A stretch of DNA of 64,000 nucleotides from Gammaproteobacteria bacterium (GTDB taxonomy: Bacteria > Pseudomonadota > Gammaproteobacteria > Pseudomonadales > Pseudomonadaceae): positions 22,939-86,938 of the forward strand of contig JAHIWP010000014.1 of NCBI GenBank assembly GCA_018816095.1. The letters are read 5' to 3'. Shown here in pieces: positions 1 through 8,508 of this stretch. The notes below the pieces were generated by a model. The model was not told the origin of the DNA and ran no database searches. It was given only the letters and a program-made list of their open reading frames with translations. Within the stretch, counting starts at the first letter, position 1. Each line of letters opens with the position of its first letter. The translations under genes and the position numbers were made by a program.

Positions 1-111
1 GTGCCCGCGCATCTGGCTTATGGCGAACGTGAGTTCGGCGCGCATATCAAACCGAATTCCAATCTGATCTTCGAAATTGAGCTGCTGGAAGTGCTGACGC
101 GCGATGAGTAA
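1..111 (+). CDS. FKBP-type peptidyl-prolyl isomerase, C-terminal end (partial)
   Basis: Frame 1 is open from the window edge to TAA at 109-111 and gives the last 36 residues of a protein. The stretch [11 protein letters not shown] followed by [16 protein letters not shown] is the typical closing beta strand of FKBP-fold peptidyl-prolyl isomerases (FklB/FkpA type), where the tyrosine and the final [10 protein letters not shown] strand line the proline-binding pocket. The N-terminus, and hence whether the protein is cytoplasmic or periplasmic, lies outside the window. Confidence in the family is good; the exact paralogue cannot be told. Confidence 0.85.
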   Translation: MPAHLAYGEREFGAHIKPNSNLIFEIELLEVLTRDE

Positions 112-192
112 GAGCCGCTGCTTGTGACGCTGTGCCAGCAATAGCGCTTGCAGGTAAGCGGGGGCTTGCAACTGAGTCGATCAGCCTTGGGT

Positions 193-224
193 TGCGGTTG
201 TCTTCACTCAGGGCGACAACCGCA
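193..224. terminator. Hairpin between convergent isomerase and cyclase genes
   Basis: A perfect 10-bp inverted repeat (TGCGGTTGTC / GACAACCGCA) with a 12-nt loop lies between the stop codons of two convergent genes. No clear T-run follows on either strand, so it may be a weak bidirectional terminator or only an mRNA 3'-end stabiliser. Confidence 0.4.
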
Positions 225-233
225 TGCAGCCGA

Positions 234-1286
234 TTAACACGTCGCCACTTCTACTCTGTTGCGTCCAGCTGACTTGCCAGCGTATAGCGCGTAATCCGCT
301 CGTGCAATGGCGCTGCTGAGTGGCTCTTCAGCCCGATACTGGCTGATGCCAATGGACAGCGTTACCTGGACTGTAGTGCCGTCACAGTCTATGACCAGTC
401 CTTCGATTGCCTTGCGTATGCGCTCTGCGCTGACAGCCGCCTGTTCAAAGTCGGTTTCCGGCAATACCGCAAGAAACTCTTCGCCGCCCCAGCGGCCAAT
501 AAAGTCCTGTTCACGCATAGAGCCTTTGAGTGAGTCGCTTACCGCCGCGAGCACTCGGTCACCCATATCGTGGCCGTATTGATCATTGATCTGTTTGAAG
601 TGATCAATATCCATCAGCAATAAGGTGAGGTTGCTGGGACGGCGATGGTGTCGCGCCAGTTCCTTTTCGGTCAGCGCAATCATGTGCCTGCGGTTGAACA
701 GGCCGGTCAACGAGTCCGTTGTGGCCATCCGCGCCAGGCTCTTGTGGGCGCGGGTTACGGTGCTCACATAGAACAGCGCCAGATAGCTGAACATCAAGAA
801 CACCACAGTCAAATTGAAAACATGCACACCCAGCAGGGCGCTAGAGGAGATGGGTTGCAGCGGTTCGATGTACCACATCAACACATCCAGCCCAACGTAG
901 TAGGCCCACAGACCCGCCGCGAGGAGCCAGGCGCTGCGTGCACGCATGGTCACGAATAAGGCTGGGATGAACATGAGTAAGAAATAGTGAAAGCCACTTT
1001 CCCAGCCAATCAGCACGGTCCCAAGTCCTGCGTGTACCAGGACCTCGGTGCGGATCAGTAGAATCGCCAGGCGGTTACGGCGTTGCTGGAACGCGCGGTA
1101 GGCGTAGGCATACATAGCCACGCTGAGCACGTTTACCCAGGCCAGAATGGGGGAGCCCAGCAGGATGAAAATAAACAAAAAAGCGACATCGACGCAGGCC
1201 GCTATCTGACAGCAACGCATGGAAAGCTGCCAAAACTCGGGGCGAGCGTTACGCTTGTGCGGGTTATTTGAGCGCATCCCTAGCAT
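234..1286 (-). CDS. Membrane-bound diguanylate cyclase (GGDEF)
   Basis: A 350-residue protein that probably makes cyclic di-GMP from two GTP at the inner membrane. Residues about 24-175 hold five or six hydrophobic helices forming a membrane sensor of unknown ligand. The GGDEF domain runs from about 187 to 345, with the active site GGEEF at 267-271 and an RxxD product-inhibition site (REQD, 258-261) exactly five residues before it, so the enzyme looks active and feedback-inhibited. The start at 1286 is backed by AAGGA eight bases upstream. No EAL domain is present. The gene stands alone and converges on the FKBP gene. The signal it senses cannot be read from sequence. Confidence 0.92.
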   Translation of the reverse strand: MLGMRSNNPHKRNARPEFWQLSMRCCQIAACVDVAFLFIFILLGSPILAWVNVLSVAMYAYAYRAFQQRRNRLAILLIRTEVLVHAGLGTVLIGWESGFHYFLLMFIPALFVTMRARSAWLLAAGLWAYYVGLDVLMWYIEPLQPISSSALLGVHVFNLTVVFLMFSYLALFYVSTVTRAHKSLARMATTDSLTGLFNRRHMIALTEKELARHHRRPSNLTLLLMDIDHFKQINDQYGHDMGDRVLAAVSDSLKGSMREQDFIGRWGGEEFLAVLPETDFEQAAVSAERIRKAIEGLVIDCDGTTVQVTLSIGISQYRAEEPLSSAIARADYALYAGKSAGRNRVEVATC

Positions 1287-1511
1287 TTAGGTGTTCCTTC
1301 GGGTTCCGGTTATGAATGCCGGTTTTTATTAGATTCCTGGCTGATTACAGGCCGCAGAGGCTGCTGTTTGAAGTGTAGTGTGGATCGTCCCGGTTGATCT
1401 TGTCAGTAGCCAATTGGCATAAGGTGCCGTAAACCACGGCTGTGGTGGCTTGATTTGGCCGCTAGGACCTTACATTTGCTGAGCGATCATACCCTGCGGG
1501 CGCAAAGCGGC

Positions 1512-1537
1512 CGGTGGGTGAAGGCGCTCACCCACCG
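1512..1537 (-). terminator. Terminator-like hairpin after the YgiM-like gene
   Basis: GGTGGGTGA and TCACCCACC form a perfect 9-bp stem about 20 bases downstream of the stop of the SH3 protein gene. The minus strand continues into CCGGCCGCTTTG, so the T-run is weak. The rest of the gap 1287-1555 holds only the presumed promoter region of the cyclase gene. Confidence 0.45.
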
Positions 1538-1555
1538 CCAGTGGATTTCAGCCCA

Positions 1556-2209
1556 TTAGACCCACTGATCATTACGTTTGCGCTTTACCCGCAGCAGGGT
1601 CGGCAGGATCAGGCCGGCGATTAAACCCGCCCCCGCGATACCGCCACCGTAGGCCATGTAGCGCATTAACACCTGCTGGTTCTCTTCGCCGAGTTGCGCC
1701 TGCAGTTCGCGTAACTCCGAGTTGGCCTGGCTCAGTTCACTATCAAGTGCAGAGCGGGCGGTTTGCAGCTCATCGATCAGGGTTTTGCGTGAGTCCAGGG
1801 TTTCCTGCATGCCCTGTACGCGGGTTTCCCAGGTGGTGTTGATGCCGTCTAGCTCGGCGCTCAGCTCACTGACCTGTTGTTGCAGTTGCGGCAGGCGTTC
1901 TGCCTGGCCTGGCACGTCCTGTAGGTCGCGGCTGGGAATCCACACCGCGCTGCCGTTCTCGCCACGTACCTGGCTGTAATTACCGTCGCTGCGCAGCAAT
2001 GTGACCTTCTGCCCGGAGGTCAGCGTGCCGACGATGCGGTAGCCGTCAGTTGGGCCGCTGCGTACATAGGTATTCAGGCTGTCACTGACCCAGCGCGTGG
2101 TGCTGGCATCGTCTTGCGCGTGCGCGCTAACGCTGACCAGTAGGCAGGCACCGAGGGCGAGGTGGTGCAGAGGGGCAAGGCTGGAGGGGGCATGGCGGGA
2201 TAGGGACAT
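1556..2209 (-). CDS. YgiM-like SH3-domain membrane protein (TIGR04211 type)
   Basis: A 217-residue protein starting at ATG 2209; the frame is open further upstream, but only this start gives a normal signal peptide (MSLSRHAPSS then a hydrophobic run ending SAHAQ). After cleavage comes a bacterial SH3 domain (about 35-100, with LNTYVRSGPT and the VWIPSRDL strand), a coiled coil (about 105-180, rich in heptad Leu/Glu/Gln) and one C-terminal transmembrane helix with glycines, followed by basic residues KRKR. This order matches E. coli YgiM. The protein is likely anchored in the inner membrane with the SH3 domain in the periplasm, possibly contacting cell wall. Its biochemical role is not established. 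Confidence 0.82.
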   Translation of the reverse strand: MSLSRHAPSSLAPLHHLALGACLLVSVSAHAQDDASTTRWVSDSLNTYVRSGPTDGYRIVGTLTSGQKVTLLRSDGNYSQVRGENGSAVWIPSRDLQDVPGQAERLPQLQQQVSELSAELDGINTTWETRVQGMQETLDSRKTLIDELQTARSALDSELSQANSELRELQAQLGEENQQVLMRYMAYGGGIAGAGLIAGLILPTLLRVKRKRNDQWV

Positions 2210-2564
2210 GGGGGCAATCTTCACATGGCGATTAAACGAAACCCTGCAGCGGGTGTGATAAAGCCGGCCAGGCGCGTGGGCGCAAGCAGGTGCATAAGCA
2301 AGGTGGCGTGCTGCAACGCTCTGCTGGTGGGCAAATGGCCATACAAGCCACCCGCTGGGCCGACAGCAGACAGACACTCGACGGGGGCGCAGAGTTCACT
2401 CGGCGCTGGGCGTAGGGTTACCCAGCCCCGGTCGTTCAGGCCGTTGGATTGGACAGCCTAGAGCTGTTTGACGGCCCCAGGCTGGCTGCGGTTGAACGGC
2501 TGAGATGCTGATGTGCAACGCGGCGGCGGTCATGCGCCGCTGTTGGGAAATGCGACTTTTTAAC
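2210..2564. other. Non-coding gap with promoter region and a hairpin
   Basis: This 355-bp stretch has no convincing gene. Short open frames in it lack ribosome-binding sites or are upstream extensions of the YgiM-like frame. It should hold the promoter of that gene. Near the DgkA end, AGCGGCG / CGCCGC(C) on the minus strand (2522-2542) can form a short hairpin that may end dgkA transcription, though no T-run follows. Confidence 0.5.
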
Positions 2565-2960
2565 TCAGAGCAGGATCATGCCCCAGGTCAGGCCAATCAT
2601 CAGCAGGGCGATAAACTGCGCTGCGCTGCCCATGTCCTTGGCCTGTTTGGACAGTGGGTGGAGGCTCAGGGAGATACGGTCCACGGTGGCTTCGATAGCA
2701 GAGTTGAGCAGCTCGACGATCAGTGACAGCAGTGGCACAAGCATCAGTAACAGGCGCTCACTGCGTGTGACGTCGACCAGGCATGCCAGCGGAAGCAGCA
2801 CGACATTGAGCAGCAGCAACTGGCGGAACGCCGCCTCGCCGCGATAGGCCGCTTGCAAGCCCATCAGCGAATAGCCGCCGGCGTCGAGAATGCGCCGCAG
2901 CCCGGTGCGGCCTTTGAGCGAGAGGGCGTCGTGCGTCTCTGCAGTGGGTTTGCCGTTCAT
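2565..2960 (-). CDS. dgkA: Diacylglycerol kinase DgkA
   Basis: A 131-residue integral membrane kinase that phosphorylates diacylglycerol to phosphatidic acid, returning lipid released by headgroup transferases to phospholipid synthesis. The start at 2960 (GGAG eight bases upstream) gives the standard family length; the longer open frame would add 40 residues without family features. The signature VELLNSAIEATVDR (catalytic Glu and metal-binding Glu/Asn region) is intact, and three hydrophobic helices are visible. It lies downstream of a two-component system and near an LtaS/OpgB-like transferase and a PAP2 phosphatase, suggesting a local lipid-recycling unit. Confidence in family is high. Confidence 0.93.
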   Translation of the reverse strand: MNGKPTAETHDALSLKGRTGLRRILDAGGYSLMGLQAAYRGEAAFRQLLLLNVVLLPLACLVDVTRSERLLLMLVPLLSLIVELLNSAIEATVDRISLSLHPLSKQAKDMGSAAQFIALLMIGLTWGMILL

Positions 2961-3107
2961 GTTGGCAGCTCCAGTTTCTGCAGTTGTGTACGGCGCAGCA
3001 GCGCGCCCATGGGGTACAGGTGATTGAGGGTAGGCAGGGCAAGCATGGCTGAGCGTCCAGTAAGGGGGAACGCTCGCCACATTAGGTGTCAGGGCATCAA
3101 CAGGCTG

Positions 3108-4400
3108 TTAAGGGGATGTGAAAATTTCGTTAGCGGGTGGGTTGAATCTGACGGTGAAGCAGGTGCCACCCTCTGCACGGCTGTGCACAGTGATACTCCA
3201 GCCTTGCTTGGCGCAGATGCGTTTTACCAGCGAGAGCCCTAGCCCGAGCCCTTCACCGCGTGCCTGCGGGCCGCGTACGAAGGGTTGGAAAATCTGCTCG
3301 TGCTGCTCTTGGGGAATGCCCGTGCCACTGTCCTCAACACGAAAGCCGCCTTCTTCCAGCACCAGGCGAACCAATCCGTGTTCGGTGTAATGCAAGGCGT
3401 TGCGCAGCAAGTTAGCCATGACCGTGCCGAGGAATGTGGCGTTGTAGAGGCCGTTATCGTTGCCTTCTTGCGCATGCTGGAAGGTCAAACCCTTGTCATT
3501 GAACATCGGCTCCCAGCGCTCTGTCTGTGCGGCAGCGATACTGGCGAGGCTGCTGTCTGCAACAAAAGCGGTTTCATTGGCCTTGCTCCGGGCCAGTTGC
3601 AAGAAGGTCTGCACCAGCTCGCGCATTTCCTCGCAGGTTCTGGTGATGCGCTCAAGCTGTTGGCGTTCACGGGGTGACAGGGCGGCTTCTGCAAGCAGTT
3701 CGCAGGAGGTGGCAATGACCATCAAGGGTGTGCGCAATTCATGGCTGACATCGCTGGTGAACAGGCGCTCACGCTCCAGTGACTGGCGTACCTGCCCCAG
3801 GGTACTGTCGAAGGCGGCGGCCAGTTGGCCCACTTCGTCATCGGGGTAGTCCGGTGCCAGCGGCGGGGCCAGGGTGTGCAGTTGGTCGCGGTGGCGAACC
3901 TGTTGCGCCAGGCGGCTGACCGGTGCCATGACCCTGCGCGCCATGATCAGGCCCAAAGCCCAGGCACCGACGACGGTCAGCAGAAAGCCGGCGAGTACGA
4001 CATTGAACAGGGCTTGCTCGCGGGCCTCGAATTCGTGCTGCTCTTGCACCAGTTGGTAGGTGTTGCCGTTGATTTCCTGCACATAAACGTAAAAAGCTTT
4101 GTCCCCGTCAAATACCTCATTGAAGCCCTCCGACAGCCCGGCGTATTGCTCGGGAATGGCGTAGCCGGGGAGGTTGGAGGCAAAAAAGCGTGTGCTGGAA
4201 TCCAGGCGAGGGCGGTTGCCATGTTTGAGGTCTTCATGCAGCACGGTATCCAACTCGCGGCTGAGTTCCTCGGACACCAGGTGTTCTTCAAGAACATGCA
4301 CCACCGCCACGATACTCAGCGAAAACAGGCCGCTGACCAGCGTCGTCATCAGCACAAAGGCGATCAGGATGCGCCTGGCGAACGGTTGCTTAGACGCCAT
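3108..4400 (-). CDS. Sensor histidine kinase (ColS/CprS-like position)
   Basis: A 430-residue inner-membrane histidine kinase. An N-terminal helix (about 10-32), a periplasmic region of about 120 residues, a second helix, a HAMP linker, then SHELRTPL with the phosphorylated His at about 220, and a C-terminal ATPase with N-box (NLLRNALHY), G1 (DSGTGIP) and G2 (GEGLGLGLSLV). The start at 4400 is preferred over ATG 4406 because GGAG sits 7 bases before it. It overlaps the regulator gene by 11 bases, so the two are translationally coupled. The periplasmic part has clustered acidic residues (LEEHLVSEELSRELD) that might bind a cation; that is conjecture. Confidence 0.9.
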   Translation of the reverse strand: MASKQPFARRILIAFVLMTTLVSGLFSLSIVAVVHVLEEHLVSEELSRELDTVLHEDLKHGNRPRLDSSTRFFASNLPGYAIPEQYAGLSEGFNEVFDGDKAFYVYVQEINGNTYQLVQEQHEFEAREQALFNVVLAGFLLTVVGAWALGLIMARRVMAPVSRLAQQVRHRDQLHTLAPPLAPDYPDDEVGQLAAAFDSTLGQVRQSLERERLFTSDVSHELRTPLMVIATSCELLAEAALSPRERQQLERITRTCEEMRELVQTFLQLARSKANETAFVADSSLASIAAAQTERWEPMFNDKGLTFQHAQEGNDNGLYNATFLGTVMANLLRNALHYTEHGLVRLVLEEGGFRVEDSGTGIPQEQHEQIFQPFVRGPQARGEGLGLGLSLVKRICAKQGWSITVHSRAEGGTCFTVRFNPPANEIFTSP

Positions 4401-5073
4401 TGGCATGCTCCGCCAGGCGATAGCCGACGCCGTGCAAGGTATGCAGCAGCGGGGTCGCGAAGGGTTTATCCAGCACCTGGCGCAGTTGATGGATGTGGCT
4501 GCGCAAGCTGTCGCTGTCTGGGCTGTCGTCCCCCCAGAGTGCTTCTTCCAGCGCTTCACGGCGGATCACCGCTGGACTCTTCTGCATCAGTACGGCCAAT
4601 AATTTGAGGCCGATGGGGTTGAGCTTGAGTGGTTGCCCAGCACGGCTGACATGCAGCGTATCGAGGTCATAAACCAGGTCGGCGACCTTCAGCTGGCGTT
4701 TGCGGCTGCCCTGGCTGCGCCGCAGGATCGCCTCAATGCGCGCCACCAGTTCGGACAACGCGAAGGGTTTGATCAGGTAGTCGTCAGCACCAGCGTTCAG
4801 GCCTTGCAGGCGATCATCCAGGGCGTCGCGGGCCGTTAGCATCAGAATAGGCACCTCATTGTGGCCATCCTCACGCAGGCGCTTGCACACCTGATAGCCG
4901 TCAATGCCGGGCAGCATGATGTCCAGCACGATCAGGTCATAGTGGCCACTGCTGGCCAGGTGCAAGCCGCTCAAGCCATCTTGCGCGCAATCAACGCTAA
5001 AGCCTTTGAGCTGCAGGTAGTCGAGTATGTTGGCCAGAATATCGCGGTTGTCTTCGATGACCAGAATACGCAT
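4390..5073 (-). CDS. OmpR-family response regulator (ColR/CprR-like)
   Basis: A 227-residue DNA-binding regulator partnered with the overlapping kinase. The receiver domain (1-115) has acidic EDN at 7-9, phospho-acceptor D51 in VLDIMLPG, T80 and K102; the C-terminal winged helix (about 128-220) has the recognition-helix segment SDSLRSHIHQLRQVLDKPF. From memory the protein resembles ColR of pseudomonads closely (DILAN, DCAQDGLSGLHLA, LDDRLQG, LLHTLHGVGYRLAE), a family controlling outer-membrane and lipid A genes in response to metals or cationic peptides. The start at 5073 has AAGGA ten bases upstream. The divergent transferase at 5179 is an obvious candidate target. Whether it is ColR itself or a paralogue is unresolved. 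Confidence 0.9.
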   Translation of the reverse strand: MRILVIEDNRDILANILDYLQLKGFSVDCAQDGLSGLHLASSGHYDLIVLDIMLPGIDGYQVCKRLREDGHNEVPILMLTARDALDDRLQGLNAGADDYLIKPFALSELVARIEAILRRSQGSRKRQLKVADLVYDLDTLHVSRAGQPLKLNPIGLKLLAVLMQKSPAVIRREALEEALWGDDSPDSDSLRSHIHQLRQVLDKPFATPLLHTLHGVGYRLAEHANGV

Positions 5074-5178
5074 GAGCGGGTGTTCCTTTCGCGTTGACGT
5101 TTTTTTCACATTGTTTTGACAAGCGCCTCACAGAGGCAATCGCACACTGCGGCACGTTCATCCAAGCAGGATCATACG

Positions 5179-7137
5179 ATGCCTCAGCTCCACTTCGCGC
5201 AACTTCGTTACCTGTCGATCATCGTCGCGGCATGGTTGGTGGTGTTTTTTCTGACCCGCAGTGCGCTGCTGGCCACCCATCTGAGCGACGCCAATGTCAG
5301 TGTGCTGCAGTTGTTCAGCCTGTATGGGGTTGGCGTGGTGTACGACCTGAGCTTCCTGCTCTACGCCAGCCTGCCGCTTGCCTTGTACCTGCTGCTGTGT
5401 CCGCGCCGCCTGTGGCAGCAGCGCTGGCATAAACAGTTGCTGCTCGGCGTGGTCGGGGTCAGCCTGTTTGTCATGCTGTTTACCGCGGTGGCGGAGTGGC
5501 TGTTCTGGGATGAGTTCGGCGTGCGCTTCAACTTTATTGCCGTGGACTACTTGGTGTACTCCGAGGAGGTGATCAACAACATCCTTGAGTCCTACCCGAT
5601 CTACCCACTTCTGGCGATGCTGGCGATCGTGGCCATTGCCACCACTGCGCTGTTGCGTAAGCCGGTGATGGCGGCGCTGGATGCCCCGCGTCTAGGGACT
5701 TTGCCGGCCCTGTTTAGCGTAGTGGGCATACTGCTATCGGCCGCGTTGAGTAGCGCACTGATTGGTCAGGATGCCCCGCGTGGCACGGATGGCAACGCTT
5801 ACCAGCGCGAGTTGGCGAGCAACGGGCCGTTTCAGTTCTTTGCCGCGTTTCGCAATAACGAACTGGATTACCTGCAGTTCTACGCCACCCTGGCGGATGC
5901 TGACGTGGCCGGTTTGCTGCGCAATGAAGTGCGTGAGCCGAATGCACGTTTTATCGGCACTGACCCGCAAGACATCCGCCGGATGATCGACAACCCGGGC
6001 AAGCCCGAGCGGCTGAACGTGGTGCTGGTGACCATCGAAAGCCTGAGTGCCAAGTACCTGGGCAGCTTCGGTGACAACCGTGGCTTGACCCCGAACCTGG
6101 ATCAATTGCGCCAGCAGAGCCTGAGTTTCAGTAACTTCTACGCCACCGGTACGCGTACGGACCGTGGTTTGGAGGCCATTAGCCTGTCCATGCCGCCAAC
6201 GCCTGGACGCTCCATCGTCAAACGTATCGGCCGTGAGTCGGGCTACGGCAGCCTCGGGCAGCAGTTCAGCGCGCAGGGCTATGACAGTGTGTTTATCTAC
6301 GGTGGGCGCGGCTCTTTCGACAATATGAATGCCTTCTTCGGCGGCAATGGTTATCGCATCGTTGACCAGAGCAGCGTCGCCGAGGCGGATATGGTGTTTC
6401 AAAACGCCTGGGGTATGTCTGATGAGGACATCTACACGCAGACGCTGAAGGTGGCCGATGCGGATCATGCTGCCGGTAAACCCTTCTTTCTGCAGCTGAT
6501 GACCACCTCTAATCACCGGCCGTATACCTACCCGGAAGGGCGCGTCGACATCCCGTCCGGCGATGGCCGCGAAGGGGCGGTGAAGTACACCGACTATGCC
6601 ATCGGTCAATTCCTTGCCCTTGCGCGGGGCAAGCCCTGGTTCAAGCAAACGGTGTTTATTTTTGTCGCAGACCACACGGCGGGCAGTGCCGGCAAAGAAG
6701 ACTTGCCCGTGGCCAATTACCACATCCCGTTGTTCATCTACGCCCCGGCGCATATCCAACCACGCGAATTCAATGACGTCGCCAGTCAGATTGACCTGGC
6801 GCCCACGCTACTGGGCCTGCTGAATATGGACTATGTCTCGACCTTCTTCGGCCGCAATGTGCTGCGCGATGACCGTGCGCCAGGGCGTGCGCTGTTGGGT
6901 AACTATCAGCACCTGGGGCTGTTCGACGGTTCCAGCCTGGCGATTCTGAGCCCGCGTAAAAACATGCGCCGCCATGATGATGCGCTCGGCCTGAGCCATG
7001 AGATTGCAGTGGATGCCACCGATGCGCTGCAGCGGCGCAACATCGCCTATTACCAAGGCGCCAGCCACGCCTTTAAAGAACACCTGATGGCCTGGCGGCC
7101 GACCCTGTTGCCTGACGAGCAACTGAGTAAGCGCTAA
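5179..7137 (+). CDS. LtaS/OpgB-type sulfatase-fold phosphotransferase
   Basis: A 652-residue membrane enzyme. Five hydrophobic helices fill residues about 8-210, followed by a periplasmic sulfatase-fold domain with the metal ligand E287 (VTIES), the catalytic Thr327 in TGTRTDRG, and the D498-H499 metal pair (FVADHTAG). This is the architecture of lipoteichoic acid synthase and OpgB/MdoB, which move glycerol-phosphate from phosphatidylglycerol and release diacylglycerol; the enzyme is longer than EptA-type phosphoethanolamine transferases. The acceptor cannot be told. The start at 5179 has AGGA seven bases upstream. It is transcribed away from the ColR-like regulator through a 105-bp shared promoter region. 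Confidence 0.88.
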   Translation: MPQLHFAQLRYLSIIVAAWLVVFFLTRSALLATHLSDANVSVLQLFSLYGVGVVYDLSFLLYASLPLALYLLLCPRRLWQQRWHKQLLLGVVGVSLFVMLFTAVAEWLFWDEFGVRFNFIAVDYLVYSEEVINNILESYPIYPLLAMLAIVAIATTALLRKPVMAALDAPRLGTLPALFSVVGILLSAALSSALIGQDAPRGTDGNAYQRELASNGPFQFFAAFRNNELDYLQFYATLADADVAGLLRNEVREPNARFIGTDPQDIRRMIDNPGKPERLNVVLVTIESLSAKYLGSFGDNRGLTPNLDQLRQQSLSFSNFYATGTRTDRGLEAISLSMPPTPGRSIVKRIGRESGYGSLGQQFSAQGYDSVFIYGGRGSFDNMNAFFGGNGYRIVDQSSVAEADMVFQNAWGMSDEDIYTQTLKVADADHAAGKPFFLQLMTTSNHRPYTYPEGRVDIPSGDGREGAVKYTDYAIGQFLALARGKPWFKQTVFIFVADHTAGSAGKEDLPVANYHIPLFIYAPAHIQPREFNDVASQIDLAPTLLGLLNMDYVSTFFGRNVLRDDRAPGRALLGNYQHLGLFDGSSLAILSPRKNMRRHDDALGLSHEIAVDATDALQRRNIAYYQGASHAFKEHLMAWRPTLLPDEQLSKR

Positions 7138-7187
7138 TCCTAAAACTTTCAGGCACTGCCCGGCAGTGCCTTGGCTGGAGCAACGTT

Positions 7188-7931
7188 ATGCGGGCCAATC
7201 GGTCTACTGAGTCCTCACGTTATTTTGATTTCCGGCTGGGCCTGGGCATCCCTCTGCTGCTGATGGCGTTGCTGTTACTGCTTGACCCCAGCGGCCTGGA
7301 TTTCGCCATCGAGCGCCTGTTCTACCAACCTGGCCAGGGCTTTATTGGTAAACACAGCTTTTGGTTGGAGGACATCCTGCACGACCGGGCCAAACAGTTG
7401 GTTATCGTCTTTGGCGTGCTGGCCATTGCGGGCTTTGTAATCAGTCTGTTACCCAGCCGTTTTAGGGTGTGGCGTCGCTCGTTGGGCTTTCTGGTCCTGG
7501 CGCTGGGGATCTCGACCAGTGTGGTTACGCCCTTGAAGGCGCTCACCGCTGTGCATTGCCCCTGGAGCTTGAGTGAGTTTGGCGGCACTGAGACCTTTAC
7601 CCCGCTGCTGAGTGAGCGCGCAGCAACGGATAATCCAGGCCGTTGCTGGCCGGGTGGTCATGCCTCATCGGGGTTTTCCTTGCTGGCGCTGTTTTTTCTC
7701 CTGCGTGACAAGCGCCCGCGCAGTGCACGTGTCGCGTTGGTATTCGCGCTGGGGCTGGGGGCGGTGTTTTCGTTGGGAAGGATGATGCAGGGCGCGCACT
7801 TTCTGTCGCACAACCTGTGGACCTTGCTCTTGGACTGGACGATTTGTCTGCTCTGCTATCGCTGGGTACTCTATCGCGCGCCGCAGCCTCAGCACGCTGA
7901 ACAACCTGTACTTAAGCCGCTGGAGGGCTAG
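7188..7931 (+). CDS. PAP2-family membrane phosphatase
   Basis: A 247-residue membrane protein with about six hydrophobic helices and the three PAP2/acid-phosphatase motifs: a basic start at KALTAVHCP, PGGHASSG (catalytic acid His), and GRMMQGAHFLSHN with the nucleophile His and following Asp region. Such enzymes remove phosphate from lipid pyrophosphates or phosphatidic acid at the outer face of the inner membrane; some act on lipid A or undecaprenyl pyrophosphate. The first motif lacks the usual RP ending. It follows the transferase gene by 50 bases with GGAG eight bases before ATG, so the two probably form an operon. Substrate unknown. Confidence 0.85.
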   Translation: MRANRSTESSRYFDFRLGLGIPLLLMALLLLLDPSGLDFAIERLFYQPGQGFIGKHSFWLEDILHDRAKQLVIVFGVLAIAGFVISLLPSRFRVWRRSLGFLVLALGISTSVVTPLKALTAVHCPWSLSEFGGTETFTPLLSERAATDNPGRCWPGGHASSGFSLLALFFLLRDKRPRSARVALVFALGLGAVFSLGRMMQGAHFLSHNLWTLLLDWTICLLCYRWVLYRAPQPQHAEQPVLKPLEG

Positions 7932-7934
7932 TCA

Positions 7935-8078
7935 ATGGCACCCATTGTTTACCTGTGTCGTCTTGGTTTTGCCGCACTGCTCTTTACGTTCGCTTTAGTG
8001 GCACTGCCTTACAGCATGGCCTGGAGTGCAGAGGCTGTTTTGCCAAGCCCGCTATGCTCGCTTACCCAGGGCACTTGA
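7935..8078 (+). CDS. Possible 47-residue membrane peptide
   Basis: A short frame opens at ATG 7935 with GGAGG nine bases upstream, inside the end of the PAP2 gene. It encodes MAPIVYLCRLGFAALLFTFA and so on: a single hydrophobic helix at about 5-28 and a short tail, ending at TGA 8078. It could be a real small membrane protein in the operon, or the remains of a longer membrane protein cut short by an early stop. There is no homologue I recognise. Confidence 0.35.
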   Translation: MAPIVYLCRLGFAALLFTFALVALPYSMAWSAEAVLPSPLCSLTQGT

Positions 8079-8089
8079 GGCGGCAGCGG

Positions 8090-8461
8090 ATGATCTGCCT
8101 GTCTGCTTTGGGCCGGTTAAGAATGGCCGCGCTTGGCGTGGCTGCAGTGTTGCTGTGCGCTTGCCAAAATACCCGCGAGCAGATGCAGGCCGAAGGTTAC
8201 CCGCCAGCCTATGTTGATGGTTTTGAAGCGGGTTGCAGCAGTGGCCGGCAAGCTGCTGGCGCGCTCGATGGTTTTCGCAAGGATGTGCCGCGCTACCTGG
8301 CAGCGCCGCTATATGCCCAAGGTTGGGATGATGGTTTTCGCCAATGTCAGGCCACCCAGCAAAGCGCTTTTGAGCGTGAATGGCATGATGACGACTGGCG
8401 TGACCGCGAGTGGCGCACGCACGTTGATCAGTCCATGGCGCAGGCGCTGCGGCGTCGTTAA
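8090..8461 (+). CDS. Small predicted lipoprotein with GYxxG-type repeats
   Basis: A 123-residue protein, probably secreted and lipidated: a basic N-terminus, hydrophobic run AALGVAAVLL and lipobox-like LCAC. The mature part has two related segments, YVDGFEAGCSSGRQAAG and GWDDGFRQCQATQQSA, each with an aromatic-x-x-G-[FW]-x-x-x-C pattern seen in small Pseudomonas lipoproteins of unknown role, and ends in a charged tail. The start at 8090 is chosen because it gives a complete signal sequence; an internal Met nine codons later (8123) is an alternative. It ends just before a terminator. Function unknown. Confidence 0.7.
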   Translation: MICLSALGRLRMAALGVAAVLLCACQNTREQMQAEGYPPAYVDGFEAGCSSGRQAAGALDGFRKDVPRYLAAPLYAQGWDDGFRQCQATQQSAFEREWHDDDWRDREWRTHVDQSMAQALRRR

Positions 8462-8467
8462 AACAAC

Positions 8468-8490
8468 AAACCCGGCACTTGGCCGGGTTT
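8468..8490. terminator. Bidirectional terminator between lipoprotein and fumarase genes
   Basis: AAACCCGGC / GCCGGGTTT form a 9-bp stem with a 5-nt loop and A/T flanks on both sides, located between two convergent genes 47 bases apart. Confidence 0.8.
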
Positions 8491-8508
8491 GTGTTAACGC
8501 TGTAATGC

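Noticed and set aside
5734-6759. 341-codon minus-strand frame opposite the LtaS/OpgB-type gene
   Set aside because: The plus-strand gene has motifs, membrane helices and a ribosome site; the minus frame has none.
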